A model generated the notes under the pieces. The model was given only the letters and a program-made list of their open reading frames with translations. It ran no database searches and had not been told where the DNA came from. This document shows positions 24,880 through 32,020 of a DNA stretch of 64,000 bases, in pieces. The stretch is from a virus. A program made the position numbers and the translations under genes. How positions within the stretch are numbered: the stretch's first letter is position 1; each line of letters starts with the position of its first letter. The DNA lies in the IMG/VR virus record IMGVR_UViG_3300031521_000011, positions 62,001 through 126,000 of that record. One strand, 5' to 3'.

Positions 24880-25788
24880 TTAGAACAAGCCTTTGGCCTT
24901 TGTACCATCCGGGTTCGCGGCAGCGGCGTTGTCGGGATCGACTTCGCCAGCAGCCTCTTCGTCCTCGTGAGCCATCTCGTTCATGATATCCTGCTCCATC
25001 GCGCGGCTGAACAGTGCGCTGACGGATGAAGTGAGCGCTTCACGACGAAGAGCTTCCTCGGTGCTGCAGGTGCCGTAATCGCCTTCCATGACGTCATAAT
25101 CCAAAACGAAGTAACTGCCGGAGGCATTGGCTTCGGGTTTGGCTTTCAGCTCAAGGTTGAAGCAGAATTGGGGGATGCCCTCCACGAGGCATTTGTAGAT
25201 GAAGCCTTTGGTCGGCCTGACGGATTTGCCGGAGACGATGAAGCGGAACAACTGCTGTTCGCCGCTCTCAGACAAAACCAAGCCCAGCCAGCTATAGCCC
25301 ATATTGCAATCAGGTTTATTTTTACCTTCAGCCTTCGCCTTGTCCCAATTCTGGTAGGGGCATGTGGCGCAGTTGATTTTGCGGCCATTGGTGTCCGTGC
25401 CAGTTTTGCCATCGATGGACCAGCACAGGGGCATGTCGCCACGCTTGAACTTTTCGGGCCAGCGGGTTCTGCGTTTGCCGAGAGCAAGCAGTGTGCATTT
25501 CAGAGAGTCTTCACTCTTCTCTGTCACTGAGTTATAGAACTGGCCTGGCTTTGATTTCTGTCCAGCAACTTCAGCTGATGTATACTGAACCATCTTGATT
25601 TTGGGCAGTTGAATATCAGTCTGATCAACGACTTCCATTCCGGTGAAGTGGCCATCTTCATGTTTGAACTGTGCCCGGAGAGCAGCGGAACGTTCTGCGG
25701 CGCGGAGAGCAACTTCTTTACTATCCTCTGCAGTGGTGGCGGTGGCGGCGGTGGTATCGGCGGTAGCTGCGGGTTTTTTGTCTGCCAT
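24880..25788 (-). CDS. Probable phage single-stranded DNA-binding protein
   Basis: The 302-residue protein has an Ala/Thr-rich disordered start and a beta-rich core. The core includes KPGQFYNSVTEKSEDSLKC, W-x-x-KFKRGDMPLCWS and a Cys group (CATCPY with a later C), and the tail is acidic. This layout resembles proteins often labelled phage ssDNA-binding proteins, in which a Cys cluster and an acidic tail recur. The match is by memory of the pattern, not a search. I chose ATG 25788, which follows GGAGG by ten bases. The ATG at 25824 has no ribosome binding site. It looks GC-rich in third positions, suggesting high expression. It has its own promoter (25823-25831) and terminator (24834-24862). 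Confidence 0.5.
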   Translation of the reverse strand: MADKKPAATADTTAATATTAEDSKEVALRAAERSAALRAQFKHEDGHFTGMEVVDQTDIQLPKIKMVQYTSAEVAGQKSKPGQFYNSVTEKSEDSLKCTLLALGKRRTRWPEKFKRGDMPLCWSIDGKTGTDTNGRKINCATCPYQNWDKAKAEGKNKPDCNMGYSWLGLVLSESGEQQLFRFIVSGKSVRPTKGFIYKCLVEGIPQFCFNLELKAKPEANASGSYFVLDYDVMEGDYGTCSTEEALRREALTSSVSALFSRAMEQDIMNEMAHEDEEAAGEVDPDNAAAANPDGTKAKGLF

Positions 25789-25822
25789 TTTTCGGAGGCC
25801 TCCTAAGTTTATTTGGGTCTTC

Positions 25823-25831
25823 ATTATACCA
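25823..25831 (-). promoter_or_regulatory. Extended -10 promoter
   Basis: The minus strand reads TGGTATAAT, an extended -10 (TGn-TATAAT), 35 bases before ATG 25788. No good -35 is seen. Confidence 0.5.
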
Positions 25832-25842
25832 CGATTTTGTTG

Positions 25843-26124
25843 TTATTTCAGCAAATCTTTAAAAGGTTTGCTGGGTTTGAATGCCGGCGATTGATGAGCG
25901 GGGACGTTGATTTTTTCTCCAGTATGAGGGTTCCGGCTGTCACGCGCTTTTCTTTCGGCGCCTCTGAATGTGCCCAACCCGGCCAAGGTTACAATGTCGC
26001 CTGACTTAACATGACTCTGTATTGCATCATCGGTTGCCTTGAATACATCTTTGACACAAGCTTGAGAAAATCCTGTCTTGTCAGCAACCTCCTTCGCAAG
26101 GTCTGCGCTGCTGATCTTTTCCAT
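25843..26124 (-). CDS. HU-family histone-like DNA-binding protein
   Basis: This is a canonical HU: helices ISSADLAKEVADKTGFSQ type, beta sheet GDIVTLAGLGTFRG, and the arm with RNPHTGEKINV, then AFKPSKPFKDLL. It is 93 residues, the usual length. The start at ATG 26124 is behind AAAGGAGGTGAG; the longer frame has no ribosome binding site. HU dimers bend and coat DNA. As it lies in the replication/regulation block, it probably helps replication or chromosome packing. It is the second HU-type gene in the window. Confidence 0.92.
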   Translation of the reverse strand: MEKISSADLAKEVADKTGFSQACVKDVFKATDDAIQSHVKSGDIVTLAGLGTFRGAERKARDSRNPHTGEKINVPAHQSPAFKPSKPFKDLLK

Positions 26125-26148
26125 ATACTCACCTCCTTTACTAAATAT

Positions 26149-26168
26149 AAATGCTTCCGGAAGCATTT
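26149..26168. repeat. 10-bp perfect palindrome upstream of HU
   Basis: AAATGCTTCC and GGAAGCATTT meet with no spacer (effective stem 8 bp, loop CCGG). It overlaps the GTATAAG element at 26166-26181 and lies upstream of the HU start. It could be an operator, a 5' hairpin or a weak terminator. Confidence 0.6.
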
Positions 26169-26181
26169 TATTTCTTATACG
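26166..26181 (-). promoter_or_regulatory. GTATAAG-type element, copy c
   Basis: The minus strand reads CGTATAAGAAATAAAA, followed at once by the palindrome at 26149-26168 and then, about 46 bases on, the HU start. Confidence 0.55.
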
Positions 26182-26232
26182 AAATGTGAAAAAAACTCCA
26201 TATTTTCCTATTTTAAACAACACATATGTCAA

Positions 26233-26652
26233 TCAAAAATTTTCTTTGATGTGGTCGATACAGTTTTCACACACCTTGTTGTTTTGGACAGGATGGAGTT
26301 CTGTATCATTTCGACCACATAGGCAGCACTTGAGCTGGAGTACACGAAGCCCTATTGCAATCTCACCATTAAAGATGAGAATGTCCATTTGGCTACCCTC
26401 TCTGATGTTCATACGGGTTCGTATTGCTGAAGGTAGAACAAAACGATTTAAAGAATCAACTTTGTGAATGTACTGAATTTCCTGCATGAACTTTTGCAGT
26501 GATGTATTTACAACCTTGAGTTTGACAATTTCCTCATCTTCATAGAAGGTGATACTGACTTCTTCGCGACGAAAATCTCGCACACCCAGAGGAATAGCAA
26601 TCCGTCCAAGATTATCAATTCCCTTGGAAACCCCTATTGATCTATAATCCAT
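26233..26652 (-). CDS. Tandem AbrB/SpoVT-domain regulator with zinc ribbon
   Basis: The protein has two swapped-hairpin AbrB domains: residues about 5-48 (GVSKGIDNLGRIAIPLGV, then a beta hairpin) and about 62-105 (YIHKVDSLNRFVLPSAI type, then SQMDILIFNGEIAIGL). A C-terminal zinc ribbon follows (CCLCGRND and CENCI). AbrB proteins are DNA-binding transition-state regulators in Bacillota, usually with one domain per chain and active as a dimer. Two domains in one chain plus a zinc ribbon is uncommon. The start is ATG 26652 behind GGGGGTGGAG, directly downstream of GTATAAG element d. Confidence 0.78.
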   Translation of the reverse strand: MDYRSIGVSKGIDNLGRIAIPLGVRDFRREEVSITFYEDEEIVKLKVVNTSLQKFMQEIQYIHKVDSLNRFVLPSAIRTRMNIREGSQMDILIFNGEIAIGLRVLQLKCCLCGRNDTELHPVQNNKVCENCIDHIKENF

Positions 26653-26667
26653 ACTCCACCCCCGTAA

Positions 26668-26683
26668 TTTTATTACTTATACG
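26668..26683 (-). promoter_or_regulatory. GTATAAG-type element, copy d
   Basis: The minus strand reads CGTATAAGTAATAAAA, 16 bases before the ATG of the AbrB-like gene and just after the terminator at 26691-26718. This is the expected place for a promoter. Confidence 0.6.
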
Positions 26684-26690
26684 AAGTGCA

Positions 26691-26718
26691 AAAAAAGAGG
26701 GGGATCCCCCTCTTTTTT
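26691..26718 (-). terminator. Rho-independent terminator (leftward)
   Basis: A perfect 28-base palindrome (AAAAAAGAGGGGGA and its complement) stands six bases after the stop of the 26725-27333 gene. Its T side gives a U tract on the minus strand. Confidence 0.88.
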
Positions 26719-26724
26719 AAAATT

Positions 26725-27333
26725 CTATTCCCCAACGTGCTTCATCTTTGACGTAGCACACTTTGGACAATACATGTCGTTATTCTCATTATAATACATA
26801 TCCGGTATGTCATTTTTGGCAATCTCGGAATGCTTACAGTTGACGCACGTATAGCGTATATTTGTATTTAATGGTCCTTTTGTTAAGAGATTTGATGGAG
26901 ACTCAGCGAATACAGCCAAAAGATTCTCATTTGTATAATACCAAATGAAGCATGCTTCATTGATAAGTTTCTTGAATCCATTTGTGTATTCCACTGCCAG
27001 CTTATCCATCTCTGATTCTTGGCCAGATATCAGAGACTCGAAATAATCCTTTTTTTCATGTGACAATATAGGATTCTGAAGCATAGATTCATATGTAATC
27101 CTAAGAGTTATTTGCTCTACTACCTCACATGGAACTGCAATCAAAGTGAAATCAAACGGTAAATTAATATAATTGTGATTACTGATAAATGTCCATTTAA
27201 GTGCGTCTGGTATTCTCGGAAGAATACTTGATTCTTTTTCTTTCTTCTCAAGATCGATAGACGCTTCTGTCCAGAACATACTTTGAAGTATATCCATCTT
27301 GTCATAGTATAGCATCCCTTGTTGTATTATCAT
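26725..27333 (-). CDS. Zinc-ribbon hypothetical protein, 202 aa
   Basis: The start is ATG 27333 (GAGGAAGTGAGG upstream); the GTG at 27342 is part of that site. The body is alpha/beta and shows no known catalytic motif. The C-terminus is a four-Cys zinc ribbon (CVNCKHSE and YCPKCA), as in proteins that bind nucleic acids or partner proteins. It is one of three zinc-ribbon proteins in this leftward block, suggesting a set of regulators. Confidence 0.72.
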   Translation of the reverse strand: MIIQQGMLYYDKMDILQSMFWTEASIDLEKKEKESSILPRIPDALKWTFISNHNYINLPFDFTLIAVPCEVVEQITLRITYESMLQNPILSHEKKDYFESLISGQESEMDKLAVEYTNGFKKLINEACFIWYYTNENLLAVFAESPSNLLTKGPLNTNIRYTCVNCKHSEIAKNDIPDMYYNENNDMYCPKCATSKMKHVGE

Positions 27334-27348
27334 ATTCCTCACTTCCTC

Positions 27349-27374
27349 AAAAAAGAGGAGTCTTGCGACTCCTC
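27349..27374 (-). terminator. Rho-independent terminator with GNRA loop (leftward)
   Basis: An 8-bp stem (GAGGAGTC with GACTCCTC) closes a GCAA tetraloop on the minus strand, followed by TTTTTT. It lies between the 27399-28163 and 26725-27333 genes, downstream of the GTATAAG element at 27380-27395. Confidence 0.85.
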
Positions 27375-27379
27375 CATTA

Positions 27380-27395
27380 TTTTATCACTTATACC
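27380..27395 (-). promoter_or_regulatory. GTATAAG-type element, copy e
   Basis: The minus strand reads GGTATAAGTGATAAAA. It starts four bases after the stop of the upstream gene and precedes a strong terminator hairpin, about 47 bases before the start at 27333. If it is a promoter, the transcript opens with a terminator-like hairpin. Confidence 0.5.
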
Positions 27396-27398
27396 ATC

Positions 27399-28163
27399 CT
27401 AGGCCATTGGCGGCATTTTTGGAACGGGTTTGAGATACAGATCCCTGTCCTCCTTCAGCATTAAGAATGTCCAAACCATTTTCATAGCCTCTGGGCGATT
27501 CTCTTCCATGACGGCGGCATACTGCGACCAGAACTTATCCATATCATACTTTGGAAGGCAATCCTTGCAGAGAGCAACGTTAGATTCGTACACTCCGAAT
27601 TCGTTGTTGCATGACGGGCAGCGCAGGATGTGCATCCTATCTGTCAAGAATGAGCGGACCTGCTTTGTGGACCACCAGTCCATTGCATCAATAAATTTAT
27701 TTATTCCGATGCGCTCGATTTCGTCCTGACCAAATCCGCTCATCTTCTCAAACTTGATAAGGCCCCGGCGAAGGAAAGCCTTCCATATGACGTCATATTG
27801 CTGACTTGATCGATGATGGAGCTTTACGACATCGGACTTTATGAGTCCGTCGAGCGGACCACCCTCAAGCCCTGTTGGCTCCTTTGGCGACTCTGGCAGC
27901 GTGCTGATATTGGCCATCTTTTTATTGGCTTCAGCCAGATCAGATCTTTTGATATTATACCTGGGTATATGATCCTCAGGCCGCTTGATCCTATGGACAT
28001 TCTTGGCATCAATTTCAGATATGCCTTCTACGAGGTCTGCAGCTTCAGTGCCAATAAATGAAAGATCATCTTCCACTATAACCTTACTGTCACTAGGAGC
28101 GCTATATGCTTGAACATCAGGAGATTCTTCACCGGCGTCCTTCATAAGTTCATCTGTTTCCAT
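27399..28163 (-). CDS. Zinc-ribbon hypothetical protein, 254 aa
   Basis: ATG 28163 follows GAGGAGGG. The first 100 residues are acidic and probably disordered. The middle is helical (KAFLRRGLIKFEKMSGFGQDE). A four-Cys zinc site follows (CPSCNNEFG and CKDC), then a helical end. I recognise no family. The mix of acidic linker, helices and zinc site fits a DNA- or protein-binding adaptor. The region upstream (28164-28247) shows no clear promoter. Confidence 0.7.
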   Translation of the reverse strand: METDELMKDAGEESPDVQAYSAPSDSKVIVEDDLSFIGTEAADLVEGISEIDAKNVHRIKRPEDHIPRYNIKRSDLAEANKKMANISTLPESPKEPTGLEGGPLDGLIKSDVVKLHHRSSQQYDVIWKAFLRRGLIKFEKMSGFGQDEIERIGINKFIDAMDWWSTKQVRSFLTDRMHILRCPSCNNEFGVYESNVALCKDCLPKYDMDKFWSQYAAVMEENRPEAMKMVWTFLMLKEDRDLYLKPVPKMPPMA

Positions 28164-28209
28164 TCTCAAACCCTCCTCATTACGTGGTGTTTACAGTTTA
28201 CCATAATTC

Positions 28210-28240
28210 AAAAAAAAGACAAGGGGCGCTTTCGCGCCCC
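28210..28240 (-). terminator. Rho-independent terminator with GNRA loop (leftward)
   Basis: A 7-bp GC stem (GGGGCGC with GCGCCCC) closes a GAAA loop on the minus strand and is followed by TTGTCTTTTTTTT. It stands after the stop at 28248. Confidence 0.9.
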
Positions 28241-28247
28241 AGTTGTT

Positions 28248-28721
28248 TTATTTGTCCGCCGGCACATTCCCGAGGTTCTGATCAATCTCATTCAATGCAG
28301 CTTCAGTTTCAGCTGCGATTGCCTTGTCTTCCTCGAGGACAGATACCTGGGCGGGTTTACGACGACCACCCTTGGGAGCGGCGGGAGCGGCGGGAGCTAC
28401 CGGAACTTCAACCACAGGAACTGTGGCGGGAGCAGCGGCTGGAGCTTCAACAACTGTAGCTGTAACAGGAACCGCAGCGGGAGCTACAGGGGTAGCGGGA
28501 GCTGCTACCGGAGCGGGAGCTGCTTTAGCAGCGACCTTTGCAGCATCCGCTGCCTTCTTGGCTTTGTATGCGTCGAGTCTGCTCTGGAGACCCTTGGAGA
28601 TTCCGCCATTCCGGACAATCTTGCCTTCAGCATAGGCATTCCCTGAAACACAACCGAGACCGAAACCGACCAGAGCGGATCCACCAGCAATGAGACCGAC
28701 AACCAACTTAGGATTCAACAT
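28248..28721 (-). CDS. Membrane-anchored Ala/Pro/Val-rich protein, 157 aa
   Basis: After MLNPK comes one hydrophobic segment (about 6-28, LVVGLIAGGSALVGFGLGCV), a signal anchor or possibly a lipoprotein signal ending GLGC. Residues 60-125 are an Ala/Pro/Val repeat ([15 protein letters not shown] type), which would be a stiff linker. The end is acidic. It probably sits in the host membrane with the linker outside or inside the cell; function unknown. AAGGAGGGTC precedes the ATG, and a GTATAAG element is 24 bases upstream. Confidence 0.75.
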   Translation of the reverse strand: MLNPKLVVGLIAGGSALVGFGLGCVSGNAYAEGKIVRNGGISKGLQSRLDAYKAKKAADAAKVAAKAAPAPVAAPATPVAPAAVPVTATVVEAPAAAPATVPVVEVPVAPAAPAAPKGGRRKPAQVSVLEEDKAIAAETEAALNEIDQNLGNVPADK

Positions 28722-28745
28722 GACAAAGACCCTCCTTAGATAATT

Positions 28746-28761
28746 TTTTATATCTTATACC
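28746..28761 (-). promoter_or_regulatory. GTATAAG-type element, copy f
   Basis: The minus strand reads GGTATAAGATATAAAA, 24 bases upstream of ATG 28721. No gene lies upstream on this strand; the origin-like region follows. It is therefore a 5' element. Confidence 0.6.
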
Positions 28762-28786
28762 TGCAATATAAGCCTTTTGAAAATGG

Positions 28787-28817
28787 TCTCTTGGCACGAT
28801 ACCCCCCTCTCTTGGCA
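28787..28817 (+). repeat. 31-bp inverted repeat, left arm
   Basis: Exactly complementary to 29162-29192, 344 bases away. It contains two iterons and a GATACCCCCC spacer. Confidence 0.9.
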
Positions 28818-29000
28818 GCAAAAGTGCCTCTCTTGGCAGCAAAAGTGCCTCTCTTGGCAGACTCTTGGCAGACAAATAATTTTGAAACTTTTAAAGCAAA
28901 AGGCTGTACGTGCCATTAGGACTAGCTTCTATATATATATAATATAATATAATAATAATATATAGTATACTATAGAGTGTTTCTGCCAACAGTTTTACCG

Positions 29001-29087
29001 GAAAAGGTATGGGGGGGTATATTTTTATTTTTTTTAATATTTTTTTTCATTTCAAAAAAAAAATATTTATCCCCCCGGTACCTTTTC
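29001..29087. repeat. Imperfect dyad around an AT-rich core
   Basis: GAAAAGGTA (29001-29009) and GGGGGGG (29011-29017) are mirrored by CCCCCC (29071-29076) and TACCTTTTC (29079-29087). Long T- and A-rich tracts lie between them. It could extrude as a large hairpin or mark an initiation point. Confidence 0.6.
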
Positions 29088-29161
29088 TGAGAATTTCGTG
29101 TCTCTTGGCAGAGAAATACCCTCAAACCCGCATGAATCCTCACTTTACCAGTTTTTGCCTG

Positions 29162-29192
29162 TGCCAAGAGAGGGGGGTATCGTGCCAAGAGA
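29162..29192 (-). repeat. 31-bp inverted repeat, right arm
   Basis: The exact reverse complement of 28787-28817. A third TGCCAACAG-type unit continues the 21-base spacing at 29204. Confidence 0.9.
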
Positions 29193-29234
29193 GGGGCATG
29201 TCGTGCCAACAGTTACTATTGATACTCCTGAAGA

Positions 29235-29263
29235 TTGTCATAGCACCTTATTGGTGGTATACT
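29235..29263 (+). promoter_or_regulatory. Sigma-70-type promoter for the capsid operon
   Basis: TTGTCA (29235-29240), 17-base spacer, TATACT (29258-29263), 28 bases before the ATG at 29291. Confidence 0.65.
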
Positions 29264-29290
29264 TTTTTAAGAAGGAGCGTGACTTAAGCT

Positions 29291-31939
29291 ATGCTCGAAA
29301 AGATGACTACATTCAGAATTAAATTTTCTGACATCGAGATAATCGACGGCGAGTTTATAAAACAGGCGTCGGACAATTTCCTGCCCGAAGGGCATATGTA
29401 TGACCCTGATTTCCTTTACATGAAAGTTCGTGCTGTGTCGGCTGGTGAGTACTGGGGCCCGAATAAGAATGCTGACTTCTTCCCTGAAGCAGAACTTGTC
29501 AAATTCTACAAGACGTTCCTTGATGCTCATGCATTTAAGAACCATGAGAATAAAGATGTCGCCAATGCAATTGGTGATGTTATTTCCGCAATCTGGAATG
29601 ACGAGATGAAGTACGTCGAGCTGTTAATCCGGATTGAGCGCTCTCTGGCTCCGACGATTGTACGTGGCTTTGAAAAAGGCTTCATGACAGATGTGAGTAT
29701 GGGATGCAAAATTTCACATAGCATCTGCTCGAAGTGCGGCAATATTGCAAAGATTCCTTCGCAATATTGCGATCATATAAAGTATCAGAAGCACCATGTT
29801 TCTGACGATGGTGTGCGTATTTACGAAATCAACATCGGTCCTAAGTTCCATGATATCAGCGCCGTGCTGAGTGGAGCCGATAGAACAGCGAAGATGACGG
29901 GGTTGTATATTATGGGAGATAAAGTTGCCTTCACCGAATGGTCAGAGATGTCAAAGACGGCATCCATGGTAGACTCGTTTGCTTCGGAAGAATTTGGCCC
30001 CGGCAATCCTTTCTACAAGGTCGCCTCCGCCAAAGAGATCGAAAACTTCAGCATCAATGCTATTGAGTTCAAAATGGGTGATGATACCTTTAGTAAGGTC
30101 GCCGGCACGAAGCAAGGCCTTATGGACAAGGTTGCTGAGATCAAGAAAGAGATCCAGGCAAAGATCATGTCTGTTGCTCGCGGCGATGCAATGAAAACTG
30201 AAGGGCTCGATGAAGTCATTGATCTTTTTAAGATGTTTTACACAGAATTCCTTACACGCGAACAGTGTGTTGAGATTGGGAAGAAAATCAGCAGCATCGC
30301 CCGCAGGGAACAGATGCCGACTTCGGATGTTTTCAATACCCTGATAGGCATGCTGGAAGTGGCCGGCATAGAATTATCTTCTCTTGAGTTTGATCGCATC
30401 ACAAGCCAGTTTATGGATGGCGATGGTGACAGTGATTGCTGCTCTGGCGCTGATGGCTTCCGTCCTGAAAATTACAATGGGATCAAGCAAGAATCAGATG
30501 ACGCCATATCTGAATTTGGTATGGACGGCGGGCTACCGGCGGCGCTTAAATTACTGAGCATCATCCGTAATGCCCAACATAGAGGTCAGCCTATTCCTTT
30601 AAGTGAAAATCAGAACATGGGCACAAATATGCGCGTTATTATTTCACGCATCAACGCTCCGCAGCCGCCAATACATAATCCTTTGCTGGGCGACGAGATG
30701 ATGGATATGATTCGGCCAATGATTCCAGGCCGCAGTATGTATCGCCAGCATCTCATTCCTCGTGTGCTTCGTATTTCAAAAATGGCATCAACTCCAAACA
30801 TACGCAACCTGGAACATTTCATTGGACCGCGCATTCTGAAGACAGCTGCACAGAAAGATCTCAGCTATGACGCTGCCGGCGCAGCCTCGATGTATGCATA
30901 TGCCCAGTATCAGAAACTTCGCGAGAAGCTTGCGTTCAGCAATTGGCTGGATGATGAGTTTGCAAAATATGCTCACGAATTTGGTGCTGAGGGCATCGTG
31001 AATGAAATCGACAGCCTCGGCTCAATGGAGAAGGTAGCCCTTCTTGGTAAGGGATATACTGTTCGCAAAGCCATGCTGATCGGTGCGCCGCTGACATTCG
31101 GATATTCCGCCGCCCAGCGTGCACGCATGAGAAATGGTGAGAATGTTTCTGGCTTTAACCGCTATATTGCAGAGAATCCGGCAAATGCATTTATGATCCA
31201 GGCTCTTATGGGTCCTGCAGCATGGAAGGGCGGAAAAGCCTTAGCCGCCAAGCTTGGTGGGAAAGCAGCTGTTGCTGGTAAAAATGTTGGTGCATCTCCG
31301 GCAGTACATAATACCAAGAATGTTTGGCGCAATAGTAAGCTACTGGCTGACATCAAGGCTGACCCAACCCTCCAGAGGTGGCACGACTTCTTCACGAAGT
31401 ATTCTGAGGATAGCTCTTATATTCTAACCAAAGAAGCGAGTGAAGCTTTCGAGCACTATGACTCCACTGAAGGTGTGGATATATTCAAGAACGAACAGAT
31501 TGACAAAACTGCCATGGAGAAATTTTCATTGACACAGGTACAGGTGGATTCCATTAAGATGTCGATGATCATGGAATGCATGGAGAAGAGTGCAGCCAGC
31601 TCTGGAATTCTGAGGCAAAATTCTCTCACGAGAAATGATGTCTCAAATTTCATTAAGGTTTGTGCTGAATATCTCTCAGGTGAGGTCACAAAAGAAGCTG
31701 GCGATCTTAAAGATGTGATGATGAACACGGGAAGCGAAATGCTGTTTGCGAATCACAATCTGTCAATGCTACCGATTATGCCTGGAGCAGTTATTGACAA
31801 CGTTATATTCCAGGGGATTTTCAAGGCTTTGGAGAAGGCGGGAGCTAAAGGCAAAAGCAAAGGCGAGGTGGCTACGAACCTCGGGCAGAGCGCAATAAAG
31901 CAAATTCAGCAACCGGCAATTCCACCTATAAAGCCATAA
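29291..31939 (+). CDS. Prohead-protease-like protein fused to a long Lys-x-Ala-rich region
   Basis: The first 200 residues resemble phage head-maturation proteases of the HK97/S78 serine type. GEYWGPNKNADFF is followed by KNHENKD with candidate catalytic H85, IGDVISAIW, and DVSMGC with candidate S136. The His-Ser distance (51) is close to HK97 (49). A zinc finger (CSKCGN and YCDHIK) is inserted after the serine, then FHDISAVLSGADRTA. The remaining 680 residues are helical and hold over ten Lys-x-Ala motifs (IKQASD, SKTASM, YKVASA, SKVAGT, LKTAAQ, EKVALL, DKTAME, EKSAAS), plus a Gly/Ala hydrophobic part. It may be a protease-scaffold fusion that cuts itself and other head proteins. AAGAAGGAG lies 13 bases before ATG 29291, a long spacing. 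Confidence 0.65.
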   Translation: MLEKMTTFRIKFSDIEIIDGEFIKQASDNFLPEGHMYDPDFLYMKVRAVSAGEYWGPNKNADFFPEAELVKFYKTFLDAHAFKNHENKDVANAIGDVISAIWNDEMKYVELLIRIERSLAPTIVRGFEKGFMTDVSMGCKISHSICSKCGNIAKIPSQYCDHIKYQKHHVSDDGVRIYEINIGPKFHDISAVLSGADRTAKMTGLYIMGDKVAFTEWSEMSKTASMVDSFASEEFGPGNPFYKVASAKEIENFSINAIEFKMGDDTFSKVAGTKQGLMDKVAEIKKEIQAKIMSVARGDAMKTEGLDEVIDLFKMFYTEFLTREQCVEIGKKISSIARREQMPTSDVFNTLIGMLEVAGIELSSLEFDRITSQFMDGDGDSDCCSGADGFRPENYNGIKQESDDAISEFGMDGGLPAALKLLSIIRNAQHRGQPIPLSENQNMGTNMRVIISRINAPQPPIHNPLLGDEMMDMIRPMIPGRSMYRQHLIPRVLRISKMASTPNIRNLEHFIGPRILKTAAQKDLSYDAAGAASMYAYAQYQKLREKLAFSNWLDDEFAKYAHEFGAEGIVNEIDSLGSMEKVALLGKGYTVRKAMLIGAPLTFGYSAAQRARMRNGENVSGFNRYIAENPANAFMIQALMGPAAWKGGKALAAKLGGKAAVAGKNVGASPAVHNTKNVWRNSKLLADIKADPTLQRWHDFFTKYSEDSSYILTKEASEAFEHYDSTEGVDIFKNEQIDKTAMEKFSLTQVQVDSIKMSMIMECMEKSAASSGILRQNSLTRNDVSNFIKVCAEYLSGEVTKEAGDLKDVMMNTGSEMLFANHNLSMLPIMPGAVIDNVIFQGIFKALEKAGAKGKSKGEVATNLGQSAIKQIQQPAIPPIKP

Positions 31940-31954
31940 TCTTTACCCGAATAC

Positions 31955-31984
31955 TTTGCCAAACGTAATTGGATGTAGTATTAT
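31955..31984 (+). promoter_or_regulatory. Possible sigma-70-type promoter
   Basis: TTTGCC (31955-31960), 18-base spacer, TATTAT (31979-31984), about 37 bases before the gene at 32021. A TATAAA at 31985-31990 is an alternative -10. Confidence 0.45.
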
Positions 31985-32020
31985 TATAAAGAGCTTTACT
32001 CTAAAAGGAGGCAGAATATA

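Larger units (their letters stand above)
28787..29212. other. Candidate replication origin with 21-bp-spaced iterons
   Basis: The unit CTCTTGGCA occurs at 28788, 28809, 28830, 28851, 28862 and 29102. Its reverse TGCCAAGAG is at 29162 and 29183, with variants TGCCAACAG at 28984 and 29204. Within the left and right groups most copies are exactly 21 bases apart, two turns of the helix, so a protein would bind along one face. The two outer groups face each other and form a 31-bp perfect inverted repeat (28787-28817 with 29162-29192). Between them lies very AT-rich DNA (28920-28980 and 29017-29070). This is the layout of an origin with an unwinding element. The region lies between divergent gene blocks. 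Confidence 0.65.

Noticed and set aside
28787-28871. CRISPR array
   Set aside because: The repeats are only 9-10 bases, their spacing is 21 or 11 bases, the intervening DNA repeats too, and no cas genes are seen. Iterons fit better.
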